Assembly (NCBI RefSeq): GCF_000025345.1
Contig: NC_013757.1
Span: 5,022,001 to 5,086,000 of the forward strand
Direction of reading: 5' to 3'
Length of the DNA stretch: 64,000 nt
DNA from: Geodermatophilus obscurus DSM 43160
GTDB lineage: Bacteria; Actinomycetota; Actinomycetes; Mycobacteriales; Geodermatophilaceae
The notes beneath the pieces were generated by a model. That model saw only the letters and a program-made list of their open reading frames with translations. It did no database searches and had not been told where the DNA came from. Both the position numbers and the translations under genes were made by a program. Each line of letters begins with the position of its first letter. Position 1 is the stretch's first letter. Positions 1-8,961 of the stretch are shown piece after piece.

Positions 1-637
1 TCCGCAGCCGCCCGAGCGTCTCGAGCGGCGACTCGGCGCGCCCGTCCGCGAGCCCCGCCGCCCGGGCGGCGTCGCCGATGCCCACCCAGTGGGTCTGGTC
101 GAGGACTGCCGCCTGCAACGCAGCCGGCGTGAGCAGTTCCGCGTTGAGAGCCGCGTCCATCGCGACGACGGCGTCCTCGAGGGTCCACTCCCTGGCGCAG
201 TCGACCAGCGTGCGGGCCGGCGCGGTCGCACGGAACGCGCCCAGCGGCACCACGTGGGACGGCGGCAACGAGGCGGCGGCGACCTCGTACCCGCGGCCAC
301 GGCGCCACTGGGCTTCGTCGGTGAGCCGGATTCGCCCGTCCCACGTGGCCGGCACGACCATCCCCTGCACCCGCGCCGCCGACGCGTGACTGACCGCAGG
401 CCGCCCACCCAGCCGCACCAGCACCGCGGCGCAGGCCAGCCGGTGCGCCGCCACCGCGTCGTCGGCCACGGCCTCGACCACCTCTCGGGCCGCGTAGACG
501 CCACGCCTGACCCGCATCCAGCGCCGGCGGGCAACGGCACCCTGCACCTCGTCGGGTGCGTAGCCGGCCGCCACAGCGTCACGGGCGGTGAAGACGCCGA
601 ACTGACGATCAGCGACGAGGCGGAGTGCGGGGTGCAT
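1..637 (-). CDS. AbiEi-like / DUF559-type hypothetical protein, 3' end beyond window
   Basis: This open frame reads leftward from ATG at 635-637 and leaves the window without a stop, so only the first ~212 residues are visible. The start (MHPALRLVADRQFGVFTARD) followed by a basic RRRWMRVRRGVYA stretch is the winged-helix layout of AbiEi-type antitoxin N-termini. Later segments such as SHASAARVQG and TARTLVDCAR-like text (ARTLVDCAREW) match the middle of actinobacterial proteins that end in a DUF559 endonuclease-like fold. The C-terminal domain that would confirm this lies off the edge. No toxin partner is visible upstream, so a role as a classic AbiE antitoxin is not supported; solitary paralogues of this kind are common in Geodermatophilaceae (recall). 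It diverges from the Fe-S reductase gene. Confidence 0.7.
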   Translation of the reverse strand, partial: MHPALRLVADRQFGVFTARDAVAAGYAPDEVQGAVARRRWMRVRRGVYAAREVVEAVADDAVAAHRLACAAVLVRLGGRPAVSHASAARVQGMVVPATWDGRIRLTDEAQWRRGRGYEVAAASLPPSHVVPLGAFRATAPARTLVDCAREWTLEDAVVAMDAALNAELLTPAALQAAVLDQTHWVGIGDAARAAGLADGRAESPLETLGRLR

Positions 638-1026
638 GTGGGCACGGTCGGCGTCCACGACACCCACCAGGCGGCCGAGCCGGGATCTGTGGACAGCGCA
701 CACTCGGGGAGCCGTCCATGCAAGAAGGCGCCGCCGGATCGGGTGCGGGTCCGCGGCCGCGTCGTCCTCCCTCACGTTCCCGGCTCGGACCTCACGACCG
801 GTGGTGAGGAAGGAACCCCGACGATCAGGTGACCTGATCATCACAGCACGCCGTCCGCACTGCAGCGATGTGGTTACCGACGAGTAGCCTGTGCGCCGGA
901 CAGCTATCGTCCGACACGCGCGGGCGCAGGTGCCCACGCGTGGTCCGCTCGACGGCGGCGAGTCCACCCGCCGTCGTGGCGGGCGGGGGATCAACCGACG
1001 CCTCCGGGCGTCCGGGAGGGATTTCG
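638..1026. other. Divergent intergenic region, no gene seen
   Basis: This 389-bp gap separates two divergently transcribed genes. Short open frames on both strands here lack ribosome-binding sites and have shadow-like composition. The sequence around 826-840 contains a small AT-containing palindrome (TGATCA), a plausible promoter or operator position, but nothing stronger is recognisable. Confidence 0.5.
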
Positions 1027-3315
1027 ATGGGCCCCTTGCAGGTCGTCCTCGGGACGATCAGCGTCATCTTCCTGATCGTCTCGGTGGTGTTCGCCTACCG
1101 GGCGGTCCGGGCCATGGTCCGCATCATCAGGACCGGGCAGCCGGACAGCACCCGCAACGGCCCGGTGGGCCCGCGGCTCAAGACGCTGCTCGTGGAGTCG
1201 CTCGGCCACACCCGGATGCTCAAGTGGTCGTCGATCGGCGTCGCCCACTGGTTCGTGTTCCTGGGCTTCTACGGCCTGTTCCTCACCCTGGTCGAGGCCT
1301 TCGGCGAGGTCTGGAACCCGGCCTTCCACCTGCCGCTCGTCGGCGAGCTGGGCGTGTGGAACCTCTTCGCCGACATCATCGGCACCGGCACGGTCCTCGG
1401 GATCCTCTACCTGATCTACCGACGCCAGAAGGACCACCCGCGCCGGCAGGGCCGCACCAGCCGTTTCGCCGGCTCCAACGAGGGCCGCGGCTACTTCGTC
1501 GAGGCCGTCGTCCTGATCGTCGGCGTCTGCATCCTGCTGATCCGCGGGCTCAAGGTCTCCTCGGACCTCACCGACGCCCCGGCCTGGTCGCATCCGGTCT
1601 CCGGCCTGCTGGCGACCGTCCTGCCGAACAGCCCGGACCTGCTGAGCGTCGTCGCGTTCGTCAAGATCGTCATATCGCTGGTCTGGGTCGTGGTCCTCAG
1701 TCGCACCCTGAACATGGGCGTCGCCTGGCACCGGTTCAGCGCCTTCCCGAACATCTACTTCAAGCGCCACGACGACGGCAGCGTCGCCCTCGGCCCGCTG
1801 CAGGCGATGACCTCCGGCGGCAAGCCGATCGACTTCGAGGACCCCGACGAGGACGCGATCTTCGGCCGCGGCAAGATCGAGGACTTCACCTGGAAGGGGA
1901 TGCTCGACTTCACCACCTGCACCGAGTGCGGGCGGTGCCAGAGCCAGTGCCCGGCGTGGAACACGGGCAAGCCGCTCAGCCCCAAGATGGTGGTGATGGA
2001 CCTGCGGGACCACCTGTACGCCAAGGCCCCGTACCTGCTCGGTGAGAAGACCGCGAGCGAGACCGCACCGGACTACGACGTCCTCAAGCCGAGCGACGAG
2101 CAGGTCTGGGCCTCGGGCTACGCCCGCATCGAGGGCACCAACGACGCGCAGGCCCACCGCCCGCTCGTCGGCACCCTCGAGGAGGGCGGGGTCATCGACC
2201 CCGACGTGCTGTGGAGCTGCACCAACTGCGGCGCCTGCGTGGAGCAGTGCCCGGTCGACATCGAGCACATCGACCACATCGAGGACATGCGCCGTTACCA
2301 GGTGCTCATCGAGTCCAACTTCCCCTCCGAGGCCGGCGTGATGCTGCGCAACCTGGAGAACCGCGGCAACCCGTGGGGCGTCCAGGCCAGCACCCGCGAG
2401 GACTGGATGAAGGACCTGGACTTCGAGGTCCGGCAGGCCGACGGCCCACTGCCCCTCGACGTCGAGTACCTGTTCTGGGTCGGCTGCGCCGGCGCCATCG
2501 ACGACCGGGCCAAGAAGGTCACCAAGGCCGTCGCGGAGCTGCTGCACACCGCCGGTGTCGAGTTCGCCGTCCTGGGCTCGGGCGAGACCTGCTCGGGCGA
2601 CCCGGCCCGCCGCATGGGCAACGAGTTCGTCTTCCAGATGCTCGCCCAGGAGAACGTCGAGACGCTCAACGGCGTCTTCGAGGGCCGCGTGCCGGGCATG
2701 CGCAAGATCGTCACCACCTGCCCGCACTGCTTCAACTCGCTGGGCCGGGAGTACCCACAGGTCGGCGGCGACTACGAGGTGGTCCACCACACCCAGCTGC
2801 TCAACCAGCTGGTGGCCGACGGCCGGCTGACCCCGGTCACGCCGGTCGACCGCAAGGTCACCTACCACGACCCGTGCTTCCTCGGCCGGCACAACAAGGT
2901 CTACACACCGCCGCGGGAGATCCTCGAGTCCGTCCAGGGGCTCTCCACCCAGGAGATGCACCGCTGCAAGGACCGCGGCTTCTGCTGCGGCGCCGGCGGC
3001 GCCCGGATGTGGATGGAGGAGAAGATCGGCAAGCGGATCAACATGGAGCGCACCGAGGAGGCGCTCGACCTCGATCCGGACGTCATCTCCACCGCGTGCC
3101 CGTTCTGCATCACGATGCTCAGCGACGCGCTGACGACCAAGAAGCAGAACGGCGAGGCCGGCGAGCACGTCGAGGTGCTCGACGTCAGCCAGATCCTGCT
3201 CCGTTCGCTGGCCCCGGTCGGCACGCCCGGCACCGAGCACGGCGCGGAGGTCGGGACCGAGACCGACGACGTGGCCGGCACCGGCTCGGCGGCGACGGAG
3301 CACGGCGCGCAGTAG
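1027..3315 (+). CDS. Membrane-bound (Fe-S)-binding reductase, HdrD/GlpC-like (Rv0338c type)
   Basis: A 762-residue protein with an N-terminal membrane part (about five hydrophobic segments in residues 1-235, resembling a cytochrome-b/NarI-like anchor) followed by a soluble electron-transfer part. Two 4Fe-4S ferredoxin motifs are plain: CTECGRCQSQCP with cysteines 298, 301, 304 and 308, and CTNCGACVEQCP starting at 398. Two CCG domains follow, including TTCPHC, the CCGAGGARMW motif at 653-654 and STACPFC. This order matches the actinobacterial Fe-S reductase family that includes M. tuberculosis Rv0338c; its physiological partner is not settled, and a quinone- or thiol-linked redox role is inferred from HdrD/GlpC relatives. 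The ATG at 1027 was chosen because GGGAGGG lies six bases upstream; the frame stays open further upstream without a better start. It appears monocistronic. Confidence 0.88.
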   Translation: MGPLQVVLGTISVIFLIVSVVFAYRAVRAMVRIIRTGQPDSTRNGPVGPRLKTLLVESLGHTRMLKWSSIGVAHWFVFLGFYGLFLTLVEAFGEVWNPAFHLPLVGELGVWNLFADIIGTGTVLGILYLIYRRQKDHPRRQGRTSRFAGSNEGRGYFVEAVVLIVGVCILLIRGLKVSSDLTDAPAWSHPVSGLLATVLPNSPDLLSVVAFVKIVISLVWVVVLSRTLNMGVAWHRFSAFPNIYFKRHDDGSVALGPLQAMTSGGKPIDFEDPDEDAIFGRGKIEDFTWKGMLDFTTCTECGRCQSQCPAWNTGKPLSPKMVVMDLRDHLYAKAPYLLGEKTASETAPDYDVLKPSDEQVWASGYARIEGTNDAQAHRPLVGTLEEGGVIDPDVLWSCTNCGACVEQCPVDIEHIDHIEDMRRYQVLIESNFPSEAGVMLRNLENRGNPWGVQASTREDWMKDLDFEVRQADGPLPLDVEYLFWVGCAGAIDDRAKKVTKAVAELLHTAGVEFAVLGSGETCSGDPARRMGNEFVFQMLAQENVETLNGVFEGRVPGMRKIVTTCPHCFNSLGREYPQVGGDYEVVHHTQLLNQLVADGRLTPVTPVDRKVTYHDPCFLGRHNKVYTPPREILESVQGLSTQEMHRCKDRGFCCGAGGARMWMEEKIGKRINMERTEEALDLDPDVISTACPFCITMLSDALTTKKQNGEAGEHVEVLDVSQILLRSLAPVGTPGTEHGAEVGTETDDVAGTGSAATEHGAQ

Positions 3316-3348
3316 CAGAAGGACCCCCCTGCCCCCCACCACTCGGAG

Positions 3349-3404
3349 AAGGACCCCGTCCTCCTCACCGTTCGCAGGCTCACGGTGAGCGCCTGGACGG
3401 GGCC
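3349..3404 (+). repeat. Hairpin repeat, copy A
   Basis: A 56-bp imperfect inverted repeat beginning AAGGACCCCGTCC and ending GGACGGGGCC, with an inner near-palindrome around CACCG/CGGTG. It follows the Fe-S reductase stop codon. A half-copy (GAAGGACCCCCC and onward) precedes it at about 3318-3346. The same layout recurs six more times in the window. In this position it could act as a transcription terminator. Confidence 0.85.
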
Positions 3405-3532
3405 GGCGGGCCCCGGAGCGGGCCGGACCACCGCGACGGCGCGTACCCCCGCCCGGGGCACGCGCCGTCGTCGTCGGAGGGGGGACGGCCCCCGCCGCCG
3501 GACGGCCCGGACCGGGGCGGGACCATCGTCGG

Positions 3533-4786
3533 GTGACCCGGACCGCCGCCCCCGCCTCCTCCCGCCGGGGACTGCTCCTCGTCGGGACGGCGATCGTGCT
3601 GACGGGGCTGAACCTGCGGACGGCGGTCAACAGCGTCGGCCCGGTGCTGCAGGAACTCGAGCACGGGCTGGGCATCTCCAGCGGCCTGACCGGGCTGGTG
3701 ACCAGCCTGCCGGTCATCTGCTTCGCCGTCATCGGGTTCGCCGGGCCGCCGCTGGCCGCCCGCTTCCGCGACGGGCACGTGCTGGCCGGCGCACTGCTGG
3801 CGATGGCCGCCGGCCTGGTGCTGCGGGCCGCGGCCGGGGGGTTCTGGCTCTTCGTCGCCGGCACCGTGCTGGCCATGGTCGGCGGCGCCCTGGGCAACGT
3901 GCTCCTGCCGAGCCTGGTGAAGCGGTGGTTCCCGGCGCGCACCGGCCTGCTCGTGGGCGCCTACAGCACGGCCATGGCCGCCGGCGGGGCGGTCGCCTCG
4001 GTGTCCGCCGCGCCCATCGCGCGGGCCGCCGGGGACGCCGGCTGGCGCTGGGCGCTCGCGGTGTGGGCGGTGCCCGCGCTGCTCGCCGCACTGCCGTGGC
4101 TGGCGGTGCCACGGCGGCCCGGTGCCTCCCGGACGGCGCACACCGCGGTGTCGCTGCGCTCGCTGGCGCGCAGCCCCACGGCCGTGGCGCTGGCGGCCTT
4201 CTTCGGCTTCCAGGCGATGCAGGCCTACATCATCATCGGCTGGACGGCGCAGTACCTGCGGGACTCCGGGCTGGACGCCGCGACGGCCGGGCTGCTGCTC
4301 GGCGTCAACACGGTGGTCGTCATCCCGCTCAACGCCGTCGTCCCGCCGCTCGCTGTGCGCCCGCGGCTGCAGCGGCCGCTGCTGCTGGTCTTCGTCGCCT
4401 GCTACGTCGCCGGCTACGTGGGCCTCATGGCCGCGCCGCGGACCGTGCCCTGGCTGTGGATGACCCTGCTCGCCATCGGGATGAGCACCTTCGCGATGGT
4501 GCTCGCGCTCATCGGCCTGCGGGCCCGGACGCCGGAGACCACCGCGGCCCTGTCCACCGTCGTCCAGGGGTGGGGTTACGTGCTCGCCGGCGCCGGACCG
4601 CTGCTGGCCGGGGTCCTGCTGGGCGCGACCGGCAGCTACGCCGGCATGTTCGCCGTCGCGCTCACCGCCGTCGCCGCGCTGCTGGCCACCGGCTGGCTGG
4701 CCACCCGGGAGCGGTTCGTGGACGACGAGGTGGCCGCCCGGGTGCCGGCGGTCAGGGCGCCGGACGCCGCGTCTCGGCCCGGGTGA
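3533..4786 (+). CDS. MFS transporter, CynX/NimT family
   Basis: A 417-residue integral membrane protein with about twelve hydrophobic segments and the early [13 protein letters not shown] signature that corresponds to the family motif near the first membrane helix of CynX/NimT (cyanate/2-nitroimidazole) carriers. The protein would sit in the plasma membrane; its substrate cannot be read from sequence, and no cyanase or other catabolic gene lies beside it. The GTG at 3533 is the first start in frame with the membrane-embedded N-terminus; the Shine-Dalgarno signal is weak. Its 3' end overlaps the convergent dcd gene by about 35 bases. Confidence 0.82.
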   Translation: MTRTAAPASSRRGLLLVGTAIVLTGLNLRTAVNSVGPVLQELEHGLGISSGLTGLVTSLPVICFAVIGFAGPPLAARFRDGHVLAGALLAMAAGLVLRAAAGGFWLFVAGTVLAMVGGALGNVLLPSLVKRWFPARTGLLVGAYSTAMAAGGAVASVSAAPIARAAGDAGWRWALAVWAVPALLAALPWLAVPRRPGASRTAHTAVSLRSLARSPTAVALAAFFGFQAMQAYIIIGWTAQYLRDSGLDAATAGLLLGVNTVVVIPLNAVVPPLAVRPRLQRPLLLVFVACYVAGYVGLMAAPRTVPWLWMTLLAIGMSTFAMVLALIGLRARTPETTAALSTVVQGWGYVLAGAGPLLAGVLLGATGSYAGMFAVALTAVAALLATGWLATRERFVDDEVAARVPAVRAPDAASRPG

Positions 4787-5342
4787 AGTTCCGGAAGGAC
4801 CGCGACGGCGTCGGGCCGCGCTGGTCCTGGTAGCGGGAGCCGTAGACGGCCGAGCCGTACGGGTGCTCGGCCGGGGTGGTCAACCGGAACAGGCAGAGCT
4901 GGCCGATCTTCATGCCGGGCCAGAGCGTGATCGGCAGGTTGGCCACGTTGGACAGCTCCAGGGTGATGTGCCCGGAGAAGCCCGGGTCCACGAAGCCGGC
5001 CGTGGAGTGGGTGAGCAGGCCCAGCCGGCCGAGCGAGCTCTTCCCCTCCAGGCGGGCGGCCACGTCGTCGGGGATGGTCACGATCTCCAGCGTGGAGCCG
5101 AGCACGAACTCACCCGGGTGCAGCACGAACGGCTCGTCGCCGTCGGGCTCGACCAGGGTGGTCAGGTCGTCCTGCTGCTGGGCGGGGTCGATGTGGGTGT
5201 ACCGCGCGTTGTTGAAGACCCGGAAGAAGCGGTCCAGCCGGACGTCGATGCTCGAGGGCTGCACCAGCGCCTTGTCATAGGGCTCGATGCCCAGGCGGCC
5301 CTCGGAGATCGCGGCCGTGATGTCGCGGTCGGACAGCAGCAT
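4752..5342 (-). CDS. dcd: dCTP deaminase (probably dUMP-forming)
   Basis: A 196-residue, cytoplasmic trimeric nucleotide deaminase. It starts [12 protein letters not shown] and carries the family core [20 protein letters not shown] followed by the catalytic-glutamate stretch HITLELSN. The C-terminus includes [20 protein letters not shown], the lid that closes over the nucleotide. Actinobacterial homologues, including the mycobacterial enzyme, are bifunctional and go from dCTP straight to dUMP; this protein shares that layout, but the bifunctionality is inferred. It supplies dUMP for thymidylate synthesis and keeps dUTP low. The gene converges on the MFS transporter and overlaps its last 35 bases, so antisense interference is possible. 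Confidence 0.96.
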   Translation of the reverse strand: MLLSDRDITAAISEGRLGIEPYDKALVQPSSIDVRLDRFFRVFNNARYTHIDPAQQQDDLTTLVEPDGDEPFVLHPGEFVLGSTLEIVTIPDDVAARLEGKSSLGRLGLLTHSTAGFVDPGFSGHITLELSNVANLPITLWPGMKIGQLCLFRLTTPAEHPYGSAVYGSRYQDQRGPTPSRSFRNFTRAETRRPAP

Positions 5343-5497
5343 GCGGCGGAGTCTAGGGACCGTCCCTGCTCACCACTCCGGGCGAATCCGGCCGGCGGGC
5401 CCTCAACCGCGCGGCCGAGCACGCCGATCCCCTCCCGCTGGCCCCCTCCCGGGCCGGCTCTGACCCGGGGCCGTGACCCCGGTGGAGTGGAGGGTCC

Positions 5498-8236
5498 GTG
5501 TCCCAGTCCCGAGGAGCGCCGCTGCGTCGCGGCGTCCTGGCAGTCGTGCTCGTCTCCGCCTCGGTCGCCGGTTACGCCGGAGCCGCGGCGTACAGCGCAC
5601 TCGCGCTCGCCGCCGTGCCGGTCGTCTCCGACTTCGGCCCTGGCGACGGGCTGACCCGCTACGTGATCACCGCTGACGAGGGCGTCGCGCCGGCCGACCT
5701 GGTCCGAGCGGTCGCCCTCGCCGACGGCGTCGTCAACGCCCAGCCGGTCGGGACCGACCGCGCCCTGGTGGCGACCGAGGGCCTGGCGCCACACCACGTG
5801 GAGGCGCTGCCCGGTGTCGCCGACGCCGAGTACTCGCCGGCGGTCCCCGTGGCTGCCGGGACGGTCGCCGACCCCTACTGGCCGCAGTACGGCTGGAACC
5901 TGGAGAACACCGGCACCAACGCCTACAACCAGCCGGCGCGGGTCGACGCGGACGACGACGTCACCACCGGCTGGGAGGCCGGCACGGGCGAGGGCGTGGT
6001 CGTCGCCGTCGTCGACACCGGCTACGACTCCGACCACCCCGACCTGGCCGGCGCGCTGTGGACCAATCCCGCCGAGCCGTGCGGCCCCACCGACCGGGAC
6101 GGCAACGGCAAGGCCGGCGACTGCCACGGCTGGAACTTCACGACCAACAGCGCCGACGTCGACAACGGGGCGGGCGGCACCCACGGTGCGAGCGTCGCCG
6201 GTGCCGTCGGCGCCCGCGCCGGCAACGGCCTGGGCACCGCGGGCGTGGCGCCCGGCGTGACGATCATGCCGCTGGTCATCGGCAGCGGCGGTGGGGTGGA
6301 CGTCGTCCTGGGCGCCGAGGCGATCCGGTACGCGGCCGACCACGGCGCCGACGTGGTCAACGCATCCTGGGGTGGGGCCGTAGGCGGGTGGGCGCTCGAC
6401 AACCTGCGCTCGGCCGTCGCCTACGCCGAGTCCAAGGGCGTGGTCGTCGTGGTCGCGGCCGGCAACGACGCCATGGACCGGGACGCCGCCCCGCTCTACC
6501 CAGCCAGCCTGACCGAGACCAACGTCGTGACGGTCGGCTCCTCGACGGCGTCCGACACCCGCAGCGACTTCTCCGCATGGGGCGCCTACTCCGTCGACCT
6601 CTTCGCGCCGGGCACGATCGTCTTCACCACGTGGAACGACGGCGGCTACCGGCTGATCAACGGGACGTCGATCGCCTCCCCGCAGGTGGCCGGCGCGGTG
6701 GCGCTCTACCGGCAGGCGATGCCGGACGCGACGCCGCGGCAGCTGCGCCAGGCCCTGCTCGAGGACGTCGACCCGGTGGCCGCGTTCGCCGGGCGGTCGG
6801 TCACCGGTGGCCGGCTGTCGCTGAGCCGTCTGCCGGCCCGCGCCGCGGACACCGTCTCGTACACCTTCACCTCGATGACCGCGCCGGCCGGCGTCGTCAC
6901 CCCGCGCGTGGCCGCGGCCGGCCCGGCCGCAGCAGGCGACTACGGCGTCACGCTGGGCCTGGGCATGGAGCACGAGGGCGAGGTCTGGGCCGTCTCCGGC
7001 GCCGAGCTCACCGTCGGCGGCACCACGCTGGCGACCGACGACACCGGGACGGCGCGTTTCCCGCTCGGCCGCGCGGCGGGCCCGGCCGAACTCGCCCTCT
7101 CCCCCTCCCTGGAGCTCGGCGACGGCCGCTACGTGCTCACCGTCCAGCTCGACCGCGACGGCACGGCCGTCGGGCGCACCTACGCCGCTCCGCTGGTCGT
7201 CGGGACGACGGCGGCTCCCGCGCCGGGCGGGAGCGGGAACACCCCGGGCAGCGGCCCGTCGGGCTCGTCCGGCTCCGGCTCGTCGGGTTCGCCCGGCCCC
7301 GGCTCGGGGAGCTCCGGGTCCGGCTCGGGCGACCCGGGCTCGGGGAGCTCCGGGACCGGCGGGACGGACCGGTCCACCTCCGGTGGCAGCGGCTCGAACG
7401 GCTCCGGGACCGGCGGCTCCGGCTCGGGCGGCAGCGGCTCCGAGGGCAGCGACTCCGAGGGCAGCGACTCCGAGGGCAGTGGGGCCAGTGGCTCCGGCGG
7501 CAGCGGGTCCGGGGGGTCGGGTCCGGCCGGCTCGGGGTCGGGCGGTGCCGGCAGCGGCCGCTCCGGCAACCCGGATGCGCCGTCCGGCCGCACGGCGCCC
7601 GTCGTGCCGGACGTGCCCTCGGGCACCCGGACGCCGACGTCCCCGGACACCCCCAGCGGGTCCGGCGACTCGGGCGGCTCCGGCAGCCCGACCCCGGGCG
7701 GCCAGAACGTCTACCCGTCGGTCGGTCCGTTCGGGATCACCTCGCTGAGCCCGGCCCGGGTCGGCACGGCGGGCGGCACCCTGGTGACCATCACCGGCGC
7801 GGCCCTGCCGTCGGGCCCGCGGGTCCGCATCGGGGACAGCGCGGCGGCGACCGTGGTCCGCTCGTCGGCGACCCAGGTCGTCGTTCGGGTGCCCGCCCGG
7901 GCCGCGGGCGTGTACGACGTGCACGTCTTCGCCCCCGACGGCCGGCACTCGGTGCTGACCGCGGCGCTGACCTACACCGCCCCCACCGGCGGCACGGCGC
8001 CCGGCGGCAGCACGCCGGGCGGCTCCGGCGGCGGTTCCGGCACGGGTGGCGGCGCGCCCGGCACAGGCGGCGGTGGCGGTGCCGGCAGCGGCTCCGCGGG
8101 CGCCGGCGGCGGCTCCTCGTCCGACGTGCGCACCGGCCCCGGCGGGCTGCGACTCGTCCGGAGCGCGGTCTTCGCCGGACTGCGGACGGTCTGGTCGACC
8201 GACTGCTCGGTGTCCTGCCGCGGGATCCGCGTCTGA
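5498..8236 (+). CDS. Secreted S8 family serine protease (subtilase) with TIG domain
   Basis: A 912-residue protein opening with a basic stretch and hydrophobic segment (residues 10-40) that acts as a signal peptide or anchor. A propeptide-like region follows, then the subtilisin domain with catalytic Asp173 (AVVDTGYDSDHPDL), His229 (GGTHGASVAG) and Ser391 (NGTSIASPQVAG). After residue ~560 comes a long Gly/Ser/Glu-rich linker, then an IPT/TIG immunoglobulin-like domain (about 745-830, FGITSLSPARVGTAGG), a second Gly-rich linker and a short cysteine-containing tail. The design suggests a protease held off the cell surface by flexible linkers. GTG at 5498 is preceded by GGAGTGGAGGG. The start lies 155 bp from the divergent dcd gene. 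Confidence 0.9.
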   Translation: MSQSRGAPLRRGVLAVVLVSASVAGYAGAAAYSALALAAVPVVSDFGPGDGLTRYVITADEGVAPADLVRAVALADGVVNAQPVGTDRALVATEGLAPHHVEALPGVADAEYSPAVPVAAGTVADPYWPQYGWNLENTGTNAYNQPARVDADDDVTTGWEAGTGEGVVVAVVDTGYDSDHPDLAGALWTNPAEPCGPTDRDGNGKAGDCHGWNFTTNSADVDNGAGGTHGASVAGAVGARAGNGLGTAGVAPGVTIMPLVIGSGGGVDVVLGAEAIRYAADHGADVVNASWGGAVGGWALDNLRSAVAYAESKGVVVVVAAGNDAMDRDAAPLYPASLTETNVVTVGSSTASDTRSDFSAWGAYSVDLFAPGTIVFTTWNDGGYRLINGTSIASPQVAGAVALYRQAMPDATPRQLRQALLEDVDPVAAFAGRSVTGGRLSLSRLPARAADTVSYTFTSMTAPAGVVTPRVAAAGPAAAGDYGVTLGLGMEHEGEVWAVSGAELTVGGTTLATDDTGTARFPLGRAAGPAELALSPSLELGDGRYVLTVQLDRDGTAVGRTYAAPLVVGTTAAPAPGGSGNTPGSGPSGSSGSGSSGSPGPGSGSSGSGSGDPGSGSSGTGGTDRSTSGGSGSNGSGTGGSGSGGSGSEGSDSEGSDSEGSGASGSGGSGSGGSGPAGSGSGGAGSGRSGNPDAPSGRTAPVVPDVPSGTRTPTSPDTPSGSGDSGGSGSPTPGGQNVYPSVGPFGITSLSPARVGTAGGTLVTITGAALPSGPRVRIGDSAAATVVRSSATQVVVRVPARAAGVYDVHVFAPDGRHSVLTAALTYTAPTGGTAPGGSTPGGSGGGSGTGGGAPGTGGGGGAGSGSAGAGGGSSSDVRTGPGGLRLVRSAVFAGLRTVWSTDCSVSCRGIRV

Positions 8237-8254
8237 CGCGAGGGCTCTCCCACC

Positions 8255-8290
8255 GGGCCACCGGCCGGACACCCGTCCGGCCGGTGGCCC
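8255..8290 (+). terminator. Strong hairpin after the S8 protease
   Basis: Two perfect 16-base complementary arms (8255-8270 and 8275-8290) enclose a four-base loop, 19 bases after the protease stop codon. There is no U-tract, as is usual for terminators in very GC-rich actinobacteria. Confidence 0.75.
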
Positions 8291-8389
8291 GATCGCTCCC
8301 CGGAGCGACGTGCCCACTGGATCACCCCGCCGTCCTGCCGATGGACAGGGGGACGACTGCGTCCACACCCGCGGGAGGACCCTGCTCGG

Positions 8390-8848
8390 GACACGGGGGC
8401 GACCGGCGGCACGGGGGCGAGCCGTGGCACCCGCCCCACCGGGGAGGCACGCACCTTCGCCCCCGACGAGCTGATCGTCTCCAGGACCGACCTCCGCGGC
8501 GTCGTCACCTACGCCAAGCCCCGCGCCGTCTCAGCGCTGCTGTGGCAGACCCTCGCGGAGGGCCGCGAGCTGTTCGCCGACATCGACAACCTGGCCTCCG
8601 ACGGCGCGCACTACTGGGTGCTCGCCCACGTCGCGCCGTCGTACGGACCCGACGGCGGGATCGTCGGCTACCACTCGAACCGGCGCCGCCCCCCCGGCGC
8701 GATCCGCACGGTCGCCCCGCTGTACGAACAGCTGCTGGCCGAGGAACGGCGGCACCCGACGGCCAGGGCCGCCGTCACCGGCCTGTCCCAGCTGGCCGAG
8801 CGGCTGCGCTCGGAGGCGACCGGCTTCCTGGCGGCGATGCGCCGCTGA
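8390..8848 (+). pseudogene. PAS-domain (Aer-like) sensor gene with internal deletion
   Basis: The frame ending at 8848 encodes FAPDELIVSRTDLRGVVTYA, then jumps to VSALLWQTLAEGRELF, then DGAHYWVLAHVAPSYGPDG and YHSNRRRP. These are the beginning and end of the Aer-type PAS domain found in many actinobacterial sensors, but the roughly 30 residues that normally lie between (the NDVF...RHPDMP region, recalled from relatives) are missing. No ATG or GTG start is visible in this frame between the previous stop and 8618, so translation of the full PAS remnant is doubtful. I call it a decayed gene; a shortened but expressed domain starting at an unusual codon cannot be excluded. It lies just upstream of a large hybrid sensor kinase. 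Confidence 0.65.
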
Positions 8849-8865
8849 CCCCGGGGTACCGTTCC

Positions 8866-8900
8866 GTCCCGGTACCCGGCCATGGCCGGGGTACCGGGAC
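8866..8900 (+). terminator. Hairpin after the PAS remnant
   Basis: Arms at 8866-8881 and 8884-8900 are complementary apart from one bulged base, with a two-base loop. It lies between the PAS remnant and the next gene and probably terminates read-through. Confidence 0.55.
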
Positions 8901-8961
8901 CGACGCGCGTCCGGGGCCGCGTCGGGGGTCCGAGGAGCAGCACGCGGAGGTGGGCCGGCAC

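Noticed and set aside
825-1067. Possible 80-codon minus-strand gene before the Fe-S reductase
   Set aside because: It overlaps the promoter and start of the reductase, lacks a ribosome site and has shadow-like composition.
991-3942. A 983-codon open frame on the minus strand opposite the Fe-S reductase
   Set aside because: Arg/Ala/Val-rich composition, no family motif, and it is antisense to a gene with intact cluster motifs; long antisense frames are expected at this GC content.
7240-7700. Short tandem repeats in the protease linker as a satellite or CRISPR
   Set aside because: The repeats are irregular GGNTCC-type codon runs coding Gly/Ser/Glu; there are no regular spacers.
5343-8368. Long minus-strand frame opposite the S8 protease, including a Pro/Glu repeat stretch
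   Set aside because: The repeat is the complement of the Gly/Ser/Glu linker; there is no start signal or domain.
6058-8940. Long plus-strand frame leading into the hybrid kinase from inside the protease gene
   Set aside because: It shadows the S8 protease and PAS remnant in another frame; only the part from 8962 shows protein motifs.
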